Source of the DNA: Antilocapra americana
Lineage: Eukaryota > Chordata > Mammalia > Artiodactyla > Antilocapridae
DNA length: 64,000 nt
NCBI GenBank assembly: GCA_007570785.1
Contig: ML660201.1
Coordinates: 44,912,473-44,976,472, forward strand
Direction: 5' to 3'
The notes beneath the pieces were generated by a model, which searched no databases, was not told where the DNA came from, and saw only the letters and a program-made list of their open reading frames with translations. The position numbers and the translations under genes are program-made. Below, in pieces: positions 33,691-43,861 of the stretch (position 1 is the first letter of the stretch; every line of letters starts with the position of its first letter).

Positions 33691-36600
33691 TGGGGACCCT
33701 GGCGAATTACAGTCACAGTAGCAGTCATGGGGACTCTATGGAGCACCTCTGCATGCTGGGGACAGTGCCAAGTGCCCACCAAGTCCACGGACATTTCCTC
33801 CTCTGACACCTACTCAAGTCAGCCCTACTGGCCCCAGAGGACACAAAACAAGACCCTGCCCAGAGTCCTGAGCCGTCAGCGATGCAGTGAAATGTGAAGC
33901 CTGTGGTGCTGGTAGTTGTGTGTGGTAGGGACCATGGCCAGTGGCCCAAGCAGAGGGAAGCCAAGGGCCATGAGTCTCTCAAGGGACAGGCAAGCATAGG
34001 GCCCTCTGGTCTGTCCCCGCCTAGTCCACTTTCCGGGAATCACAGTGGTTCACCCGAAACTTTGGCCAGAGTTGAGACCACAAGTGTTGTCTGAGCACTT
34101 GGTGGGGCCCGGTGAGCAGACGGCAGAGCAGATGTCTGAGCAGGTGCCCCAGCCCAGTGGGGAGAGGAGACGCTGCCAGGACTGGGTCCGGGAGCAACAA
34201 TGACAGGAAGGCTGGGATATCTAAGAGTGGGTCCAGGAGCCAAACAGAGACAGAGAGGGGTCAGAGATGGCGACTAAAACAAGAGAGATAGTCAGGTCTG
34301 AGTCAGAGCCCAGAGAATGAAGATAAACTCAGAGAGAAGAGACAGAGACCCAGGGCACAGGACCAAGCCCCAGACTGAGCAGCAGAGACAGGTGAGATGG
34401 GAAAGCACCCCAGATCCAGTGTGGCTGAGGAGCTGGTTCAGTCAGAGAACCAGAGGCCCGGGGGTCTAGGAAAGAGCTGGGAGAGAGGGAGTGTTGAAAG
34501 GAAAGTCAGAGAAGAGAGGTGGAGGCCCAAAGCCTCATGCGGTCAGGCTCTGTGGGTGGGGGCCCAAAGGACATGGGGTGGCCCTGGACACTGCAGGCCT
34601 GGCATGGGAGTGGGTACATGGGGCCTCCTCATCTCTCATCAGTCCAGGAAGACTACCTGGGGAGGTGTCTCCAGAGGGGCAGAGCACATGGGCATCAGGA
34701 GAGCGGAGGTGCCTGGATCAAATGAGCAGAGGGGCCCATCCTGGGAGGATTCCCCTAGATCAGGCTCTCTGAGGTAGCCCGCCTCCCATCTCCACCAGCA
34801 CAGAGGTGAAGAGCCTCCTCAGAGGCTGAGGAAAATCCAGGCAAAGCTAGGCTTCTCCTTTTCTCCTGGGGAAGTGAAACTCTGGGGTTGTCTGTGAGGT
34901 CAGCCTGGGCAGAGGCCTTCTGCCTTGTCCTGCAGAGCCGTGCACCCCAGACAGGACCTGGAGGCAGGCAGATTCAGAGCTTCCCCCTGAGCCCATAATA
35001 TGGCAGGCTTCCCTGGTGTCAGGCTGGGACAAGCTCCCATACCTTATTCCCCACCAGCCTTTAGGAAACACATTCCCTCTACCAGACCCCATGGGGGATC
35101 TGTCCCCCTCCTCAGATTTCTAAGGCAGGGCCAGGTTTCTTTCAGCTTAGGACAGGGCTGTGCTTCCTCTCCCAGATCCTCAAGACAGGGCCTGTCTCTC
35201 CCCTCGGACCCTCCAGGCTAAAGGAGGACCCTGCCCCCAGGTCCCTGGCTTCACTCTTGTCTTCACAGCCCAGGAGGTGTTGACAGCCTCGCTAACCACA
35301 GGCAGACTGTCCCTGGCTCCAGCCAGCACCTCCCCCAACTCCTCTGGACACCTGACACGGCCGCTGCCTGCCCTGGGTCAGGGCCCAGTGCCCAGGACCC
35401 GTGAGCCAGGCAGCTGTCGGGATTTCCGGCTCAGGGGGCCTCCAGGGCTGACACCTCTCAGTCACTTTCTCATCTGGACTCTCCCTGCCAAGTCTCTGCT
35501 CTTCCAGGGTCGGCTCTGGATCTTGGAGCATCTGTCATGGGAAGGGAGGGGGACATAGCAGAGAGCGAGTGGCCTCGGGTGGCCTTGAGCCCAGAAGACT
35601 AGCACAAGCTCCCGGATGTGCCCTTGAGCCCCAGGAAGGAGGGAAGAAGGGGCTGATGATCCCTGGGAGCGGGGTTCACCAGTGTATGACAAAGTTGCCC
35701 ATGCAGGCCCTTCATTCTTTGTCTGGCCATCAGGGTAGACCAGGGACACTATGGTGATCAGTCCATTTTGATGGAAATATCTGCTACATGGATCCCTGAA
35801 ACAAACCAAGAAATCTCCTTTTGCAGTGACATTAATGGGGCAACATGACTCCAACAGGGGTTTGGAGTTGGAGTTCTGACAAACCGGGTCTGTCCAGTTT
35901 GGGCTCTGAGGAGATGACCAAGCCTCAATTTCCTCATCTATAAAATGGTACCGCCATTTACCTACTGCTGAGAGAATGCTGTGAATAATCAAGATTTCAC
36001 ACGTGAGGCTGAAGCATGAAAGGCTCTGCTTTTGGCGCCCGGATCCCACTGGAGCCCCCTTTCTCTTCTAGGTGTCTTCTGGCAGAAGGAGACAAGCAGC
36101 CAGCCCTCAGTCTCCAGCCCCTCTGCAGCCTGGGGCAGACCGAGCTGAGGTCAGAGGGGAGGGAGAAGGCCCAGATGGGGGCAAGGAGCCAGGAGGGCCA
36201 GGTGCTGGTCCCCTCCCAGGTGGGACCACTGGCAAGCCCCCCGCCCCCACCCTCGGGGACTGGACTGGCTGCGTGCCTTCCTGCTCCAGCCTGGAATCCT
36301 CAGGCCACTCCAGGGCTCAGTCACCTCTGCATCCCCACCCTGGCTCTGGCCCCCTTCCAGTCCAGCCTGAACTTTGGCCCCAGCTCCTCTGACAAGCAGA
36401 GAGGGAAGACACTGGGCCCACCCCCATCGCAGACCGTTTTTAGCCCCCAAGGAACTCGGCGTCCTCCCAGAAAGGGTGCGTGGGTCCCAGCTGGGTATTA
36501 ATAGCTCAGCCGGGGGAGGTGACCGGGACTTTCACAGCCAAAGCCTGGAGGCCTCGCATCCTGGGCGGGCAGGGCAGCCCTCTTGTTGTCCACGTTTCTC

Positions 36601-37540
36601 CACTGGCTCCCCACCACTCCTGTCTCCTAGAGGTTCTCTCACCTCCTTCCAGCCCCTGACCCTCACACATGTCTGGTGCCCCACCTTGTTGAACCTCTCT
36701 GTGCTACCCTGTGGGGAGGGGGGTGACCTCTGAGGTCAGCGGTGGGTGAATGGCCGAGGCTGGTTCATGACCAGGCCCCGTGGGAGATGAGAACAGAGCG
36801 GCCTGTGATAAGGCTTCCTCCCTGGCATCCATCCTCTCCTCTGCCCGCTAGCCTCTCATTCCTGCTTGCCTCCTCCACCTCAGCTCCCTCACTGGCTACT
36901 TTGCGGGCTTGTCCCCACATCTCCGGCCACGCTGGGCCCAGAATGGAGAAGAGGTGAGAAAACCCAGCTGACAGAATGGAGGCCCAGACAGTGCTGCCTG
37001 CACGTGGCTCAGGGCGGGCCGCAGCGGCCTGTGCTGGCTGCATGGCCACCTCTCAGGGCAGCCTGGGAGCGACAAGGCCCTGGGGGGTGACAGGGGACGC
37101 AGGGCCTTGGCACAGTTCCTCGCGAGACCCCTACTCGGTGCCCTGGAAGCACCTCACGCACCTGCCGTGGCCACTGCCCCTTACCCTGTTAGCTTACCTT
37201 TCCCTACTCCAGGGCCTACAGTCCAGAGAATAGAAATTAGCAACACTGATAGAGCGTGAGCAACACGGAGGCAGGGGCATGACCCTCCACGTTTCAGAGG
37301 TCAGCAACCAAGGCTCCCATCCTGAAGGCAGGGGACTGGGACTGGGGGCCAGGCCCCCAGCCTTGCTCTAGTGGCTTTGTATACAACATCAGCGCCCTCT
37401 CCTTTTCATGGTTACAGTCAGTCCCTGGAAGCCCTGTCTTATTTATCACAGGAATCCCTCTGACACCATCCCACTACCAGTCACTTCCAAGACAGAGTTA
37501 GGACGGCTTCTGAATCTTTCTCAGCTAGCCGTGGTCTTTG
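33691..37540. other. Intergenic, no gene supported
   Basis: An old reverse L2/MIR-like piece at about 33715-33870, an (AGAGNC)n-like purine-rich part at 34240-34400 and a MIR-like piece at 35900-36020. The open frame at 35462-36049 is not supported. Confidence 0.45.
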
Positions 37541-37745
37541 ACACTGGACGGATTCTAACCTCTAACCTCTGACCCTACCTCAGCCTGAAGTCTGACCTTA
37601 ACCCCAGACTGAGCTTAGCTCTCCATTCTCACGAAGTTTTGAGTCACAGCCCCTACCCTCTGACCTCTGACTCCAAGCCAAGTCTGGACCTCTGGCCACT
37701 GGACGAGACTGATGCCCGACCCTTTGACCTCAGCTCCCGTTTAAG
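37541..37745. repeat. Degenerate CTCTGACCT-type repeat
   Basis: At least six TGACC/TGACT words recur at irregular spacing, as in tctaacctctgaccctacct and ccctctgacctctgactcc. It looks like a decayed short tandem repeat. Confidence 0.5.
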
Positions 37746-39540
37746 TCTCAGCCCTGAGGCCCAGGTTGACACCAGGGCCACCACCCGCTGGTTCCCACCC
37801 CAGGCTGAGCCCCCAAGCCAGCTCCGGTCCCTGCTTGCCTTCCCAAGCCTCAGTCCTGGACTCACCCCGGCCCCCAGCTTCTCAGCCTGGAGGAGGCCCT
37901 GCACGCTCCTCACACTCACTCAGCCACCCCCATGCCGAGTTCTGAAGCAAGCTGACACAAGGAGCACATCACACTGGGCGATTTATGACTTGGACTAGCA
38001 GAGGCTGGAAACATATGCTATTTCTGGGCTGGAGCTTGTTGTTTGGACCACGGAGAAGCAGAACCCACGGCAGAGGGAAGGGAAACAGACGGGCAGATGG
38101 GCCCTAGTGCACCCAGACACCACGTGGTGGGGCGCAGAGGCCCTGGGTGACCTGGGGCTGGGGCCACGCTCTTCCGGAGCAGAGAGGTCAGGTGCGCCCA
38201 CACTCTCCAATCAGGAAGAAACCAGTGACAACAAATGGGACACTCCCCTCAAGTCCTGCACCTAGTTTTCTTCCTAGCTGCAGAACCCACATTCCCAGCA
38301 GCTCAGAATGGAAACTGGGTCCAAGTCCCGGCACTCCTTTGCACAGGCCGTGAGCCCTGAGGCGTGCCACCTGGTCTCAGCCTCCCGACAGTGTTAGCGA
38401 CCCGAAGTATAAGATGGTGAGGTGACGCTACCTTCCTCATGGGGTTTTCTGAGGACACATGCGGAGGCAGAGGCCCAGTGCATGTCTGGCACATGGCTAC
38501 AGCTCACAGAGGAGCAGCTACTAATATTTTATCAAAGATCGAAGTCCAGCTGTTCCAACTGGAAGGTCAGTGGCCTCTCACTTCCGCTTCCACCCTAGGG
38601 CTCCTGGGGGACACAGTTTTGAAACCCTTGACCCAGATTCCAGGCTGGCCATAGGACCAAAAGTAGCATTAGCTGACGATTTACAGGAGCCGGAACAGCA
38701 TGGAATTTGTCAGCGTGGAATTAGGTCACAGAATTATTGAAATAGAGGAGCCACGGAAGCCAAAAAACTCAACATCTGAAAGCACAGTGATCTCCTAGGC
38801 CAAGAATGGTGTGGACCAACCAAGAAAGAACAGAGCCCTCCTTTGGACAGCAGGCTGCAACACTGTCTCGTGTCCTGGAGCGGGTGGAGGGCCTCCAGTT
38901 CCATCATGATCTCTACAGCCCCTCATTTCCTGGAGAATTCCTGCTTCCCCATCACCACTCTGCTCAAGCGTCCAGAAAGTCCAGCTGCTCCCAGGGCCCC
39001 CCTCTCCCAAGCTGGATCACCTCTATGACTCCTCCAGGACTCCCTACCCAGTAGCTGAGGTCCCTAGAGTGAGTCTCAGAGGGCCACCTCTCTGCATACC
39101 CTCAGCCGCCAGACACTCTGCAGAGTGGACTTCGGACACACCAATGACTCTAGGCCCTGCTGGCTCTGGGCCAACATTTCCTCAAGAGTGAAGCAAAGGA
39201 GCTGACCCTGTGGGAAGAAGGTGAGCACCTATGCACTGGGAACCCACTGTGCCCCCAGAGTTTTACCTCCATTGTCTCTGACTAGGGAAACAGAGGGTCT
39301 GATCAGAGGACACACCCAAGGCCACATGGCTGGGAAGTAGCAGGGGGCAAGATCGGACCTAAAGCTCCTGCCTGCCCTGAGAGCAGGGACAAGAAGTGAA
39401 GTCCCAAGTGTGGGTGGGCTACTCCTCAGTGAGCGGCCACAGAGACCTACAGCCAGCACATCCCCAGCCTCAATCACTGGAGGCTCCCAGACTCCACCAT
39501 GGCTGGCTGAGCCCCGCCCCCGGTGCCATTCCCACATGAC
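37746..39540. other. Intergenic, no gene supported
   Basis: A MIR-like piece at about 38380-38480. 38665-38790 is non-repetitive and AT-richer. A reverse MIR/L2-like part lies at about 39230-39400. Confidence 0.45.
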
Positions 39541-39548
39541 CTTTCCAG

Positions 39549-39745
39549 GTGGCTAATGAGGGCCAGGGCACCACTCAATAATTGGCCTCATTAGGCGGCT
39601 GGGGCTGCCCAGGGGATGGGGTGGCCGATGCTGGGCCCCGCGGGGACAGGCCAGACAGCCTCCCGTTAATTACCTGAAAAATCAGACAATTAGGCCTCCT
39701 GCCACCCGCCTGCCCACGTCCTGCTGGCCCCTAATTACTGATGAC
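39549..39745. promoter_or_regulatory. Candidate enhancer: cluster of homeodomain-type motifs
   Basis: Within 190 bp of otherwise GC-rich DNA there are six TAAT-core words: ctaatg (39553), caataattgg (39576), cattagg (39589), gttaattacc (39665), acaattagg (39687) and cctaattact (39730). No repeat match was seen. Such clustering is typical of homeobox-bound developmental enhancers, but function is inferred. Confidence 0.4.
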
Positions 39746-41178
39746 TGCTGAGCAGGCTGGGAGTGACCTGGATTTGGAATGGGGACCAGTCACTGCCATC
39801 TCTCCCACCCCCTACCCTGCATCCATCATAGGCTGTGGAGGTAGAGAGCTGGGGGGAGGGTTCTCAGGGAGCTTCCTGTCACCCCATTCCCCAGCCCTGG
39901 ACCCTGCCCGCCCACTATCTCTCCTGCCAACGGCAGCTCTGGAAGAAAAGAAATGGACACGTGGAGTCCTGGTAGCCCTCAGGGAAAAATGGGTGGACTG
40001 CTGGGAGGAGGGGTGAAGACCCAGAGAATGGAGTCCAAGAGGTGTGGGGGCTGGTGAAAAAACTGACCTCCCCTTCATGCCTGGCTCCTCCAGGGCAAAA
40101 ATGCCAGACTTCGTGCAGGAGTGGGAATGCCAGAGGGGATGAAGCTGAGAGCCCTCCTGGGGGGGCCCCCTGGCCCAGCCCTGGGGAACCTGGGCCTGAC
40201 CTAGGGGAGTGCCCCAACTCAGGAGAGCTGGACCTAGACAAGGCCCAGGGTAGAGCTTGTGGTGTTGCAGAAGGTGTGAAAAGAAGGGCTTGGCCTGGCT
40301 GGGGCGGTCCTGGAAGGCCTCCCAGCAGCAGTGATGGTTAGGCTGAGCCAAGTGGGGGTGCACTACTGTAGGCGGGGGGCATAGCACACATGAGGGCCTG
40401 GAGGTGCACCCTTTTCTGCTGAAAGTGGTGACAGAGAGGCAGGGTACCCCTCAGCAAGTATCCACCAGGCACCAGGCCATTGAGGGAGGGTGGCTAGACT
40501 GGCCCCGCCCCAGGAGGCTGTGCAGGGGACATGGGCTGGGGGCTGGGGATGCAGGCACAAGCCAGACAGACATGAACCCCAGGCCTCGTGCAGCTTACAG
40601 TCTCACAAAGCACATAATGTTCCTGTTGTTGTGTTGTGTGGTAGATCACCAGTGTCTGACATATGATGGATGGTTGGATGGATGGATGGATGGCAGACTA
40701 ACACCCACCGGGTGAAGGTGCAGAGCTTGAGACAGAGCCGACCTGTTACTCCCCATCTTTGGCACCCTCCACCTCTGTTAGTCATGTAAGAGCCCTGGGC
40801 CAGAAAGAGGGGGGATCTTCCCCAGGCTCTTCACCTCTCTCCATTGCATTGCACCTCCCCAACTGGCTCTGCCTCTCTCAGAAGCTGGGTACCCTCCCCC
40901 GCCACCAACCCTGCACTCCAAGCCAATCTGACCATCACCTGCTGATGAGAGAAGGAGTAACCTTGAGGGACATTCAGCTGGAACTGGACGCCTGCGGGGG
41001 ATGTGGGTGCAATGGTTGGGACTCCTGGATGAATGTGACGGTGTATCAGTGAGAAGAGGCGGGGAGAGGAGCTCAGCCCCACACCTCACCCACTTGGGTG
41101 GGTTTTTTTGAGGGCGAGTTCAATTACCTTTGCGGTTCTTATTTGCCTCTTTAAGTATCATATTTGATTAATGTAAAG
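39746..41178. other. Intergenic, no gene supported
   Basis: Single-copy, holding the (TGGA)n run. The open frame at 39812-40387 on the - strand has no recognisable domain. Confidence 0.45.
40665..40693. repeat. (TGGA)n microsatellite
   Basis: About seven GATG units with one interruption. Confidence 0.9.
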
Positions 41179-41205
41179 GAATGTCTATGACAATAGGTAA
41201 TAACA

Positions 41206-41562
41206 TAAGGGGCTTTCTTGAGAGTCCCTTGGACTGCAAGGAGATCCAACCAGTCCATCTTAAAGGAAATCGGCCCTGAATATTCATTGGAAGGACTGAT
41301 GCTGAAGCTGAAGCTCCAATACTTTGGCCACCTGATACAAACAGCTGACTCAATGGAAAAGACCCTGATGCTGGGAAAGATTGAGGGCAGTAGGAGAAGA
41401 GGACGGCAGAGGAGGAGATGGTTGGATGGCATCACTGACTCAATGGACATGAGTTTGAGCAAACTCCAGGAGAAAGTGAAGGACAGGGAAGCCTGGAGTG
41501 CTGCAGTCCATGGGGTCGCAAAGAGCCGGACACGACTTAGTGATTGAACAACAACAACAAAT
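41206..41562 (+). mobile_element. BovB LINE 3' fragment, 5'-truncated
   Basis: Translates in the BovB ORF2 C-terminal frame from about 41218 ([20 protein letters not shown]) to about 41547, then the (AAC)n tail. An imperfect duplication of about 26 bp flanks it (41179-41205 and 41563-41588). Confidence 0.9.
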
Positions 41563-41588
41563 GAATGCTGCGACAATACATAATAACA

Positions 41589-42442
41589 CAGTGGACGCTG
41601 GTGACCTACCGTGCAACACAAGGACAGGATCGAAGTGTGCTTCGCAAGACTGTAAGCACCGTGAGACCTGGGGTTCATGTCTGTCTTGCTTGTGCCTACC
41701 TACCCTGCTCCCAGCACCACAAACAGCACCTGGTACCCTGTGAGCCAGCAACAGATTTCATCGGGGGAATCTCCCTGTGTGTGACACCCCTACCTGACTC
41801 CTACCTCTCCCAGCATACCAAGAATGCTGGTTTATCACTTTTGCTCTTTTGTAAGAGCTTGATCATACGCACGTGAACATCTAAAACAGTACTGTGTAGT
41901 TTCACTCTGGTGGAGGACTTGATAAAAATGGCTTTGAACTGAGTAGTTTCCTGCAATTTGTGTTCTTCCCTCTACATTATGCTTTAGGGTTCACCCCTGC
42001 TGCTGCGGGAGCCGCGGTTGATTTCTTAATTCTCCTGTTACTGGATGTTTGTGTTGTTCCTAGCTTCTCCTCAGGAACAGAGTTGCTAAAAACATCCTGG
42101 GGGGTGAACTGTATTATCATTATTGTTGATGATAATGTTCCCATCCCACCAGGATATACACTCCCTCTTCTCCCTGACCCCCTTGCACACACGGACATTT
42201 CCCAGGCACACTGGTGCCCCAGAATGAGGCGCCCCATGACCTGAGCCAACCCTAGAAGGGTAGGGGATGGGTGGGTCAGGGTAGGCATCCACAACTACAT
42301 GACACGTGCATCTCGTATCTGGATCCACACCCGTGCACCCCACTTCGACTCAACCTCATAAGTGCATCTGGCTCCATATTCAGAACAAGATGAAATGAGC
42401 AAACAGACTGTGTAGCTGGACAGTCCTGGGTTCAAAGGTCCA
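41589..42442. other. Intergenic, L2-like traces
   Basis: An L2-like piece lies at about 41640-41720. No gene. Confidence 0.4.
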
Positions 42443-42569
42443 GTTCTGTGGTCCAGTGGCTAAGACTCCATGCTCCCAATGCAGGGGGGCACTGGGTTGC
42501 ATCCATGATCAGGGAACTAGATCCCACCTGCCGTAACTAAAGATCCCACGTGTCGCAACCAAATAAAGG
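42443..42569 (+). repeat. CHR-2-type tRNA SINE
   Basis: Head tctgtggtccagtggctaag, tail caaccaaataaagg. Confidence 0.83.
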
Positions 42570-43471
42570 CCCAGTTTATCATGCACAAGCCCTAGGACCT
42601 CGGGTGAGTCACTTCTTTCTGAGCCTTGGTTTCCTTGTGTGCAAAGTGACGGTGACTTTAGGACAGAACGTTGCAGAGCCCCGCGAGTGCTGAGAGGTGA
42701 GAGGAGGGCAGGGGAAGTTTCCCTTTTCCCTACTCCACTTTGGCTCCTTTTGCTCTCCATCTAAGAGGACTGCCAGGGCACCCAACCACCACCCTTACGG
42801 ATAAGGAAGCTGAGACACAGAGCATGAAGGGCCCCCACCCAATGCCCCGGGAGGTCCCAGCCCGTTCCTCCTGCAGGACTGACTGCTCCCCCCACGAGTG
42901 TGTCCTGCACTGCCTCTGCTGGGTCTGCGTGTGTACAAAGGACAGCCATGCTGTCCCCTCTCCGCCATGAGACCCTGGCCCTGCCATCGAGCCTCCTGTG
43001 CTCTGTCTCATGCTCTGTCTCTGCCCTGGGGTACGAAGCTGGGGAGGGCAGAGAGGGCAGCATCAGGAGGCCAGCAGGGTTGGCAGCCCACTGTGGAGCA
43101 CCACCTCAGGCTCCTTCCTGGACCCCACAGTGACCTCCCCCGTCTCATGGGCACTGGAGCCCCCACCCTCCCGGACCAGCCCTCCTTCATGCGAGGACCC
43201 CAGGTCTTGCTGGCTTCGGGCCTCCTGGACTCTACCACAGTCCCCAGCCTGCTCTGAGGGGTGGTCACACGTGGGCTGTCTCAGCCCTGTACCCAGGGGG
43301 TAATGGGAGAGGCCTGATGCTGCCTCTGCAGACAGACGGAGGAGGTGGGGCTGCGAGAGGAGGCCTCAGCTTGCCCAGGAGTCTAGAGCCTCATGTTGCA
43401 GTTGCACCCAGCTTTTGGATAGGGATCTGGGGCTCCATGTCCCAGCACAGGGAAGGCGAGCGGAAACCAGG

Positions 43472-43488
43472 AGCGCCCCCTGCTGTCA
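43472..43488 (-). promoter_or_regulatory. CTCF-like motif
   Basis: On the - strand it reads TGACAGCAGGGGGCGCT, a near-perfect CTCF core. No repeat embeds it. Confidence 0.5.
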
Positions 43489-43851
43489 CTGCTTGCATTC
43501 AATAGCGCTGAGCGGAGTGGAGGGAGGTCTCCTTCAAACACAGACTTCCTGCTGGAAGGAGTCCGCTGCTACTACCCAGCCAGACTGGCCCCCTCCGCGG
43601 TGCGCGGCTAGAGATCGAGGCCAGCTTTGCCCCCCAGCTCTGCTCCGGGAGCCGGCCTGAAGAGAAGTGGGTGAGACACGGCCCACTTCCCACCAGGCCA
43701 GCACCGCACCCCTTCCCACCAGGCCAGCACCGCTCTTCTCCTCCTCTCAGGGAACCCCATCCCGGCTGCAGCTCCATCCCCTCCAGGCTCCCGCCCCCGC
43801 AGGCCCCCGGGCCCCTCCTCCACGCCGGGGGCGGGAGCACAGTAATTCAAG

Positions 43852-43861
43852 TTATTTTTAG
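43852..43861 (-). promoter_or_regulatory. MEF2-type motif in GC-rich block
   Basis: TTATTTTTAG on +, that is CTAAAAATAA on -, an exact MEF2 consensus in surroundings that are almost all G/C. Confidence 0.35.

Noticed and set aside
35462..36049. 195-codon open frame on the - strand
   Set aside because: Contains MIR-derived sequence and no recognisable motif.
39812..40387. 191-codon open frame on the - strand
   Set aside because: No domain; another overlapping open frame covers the same DNA, as expected by chance at this GC level.
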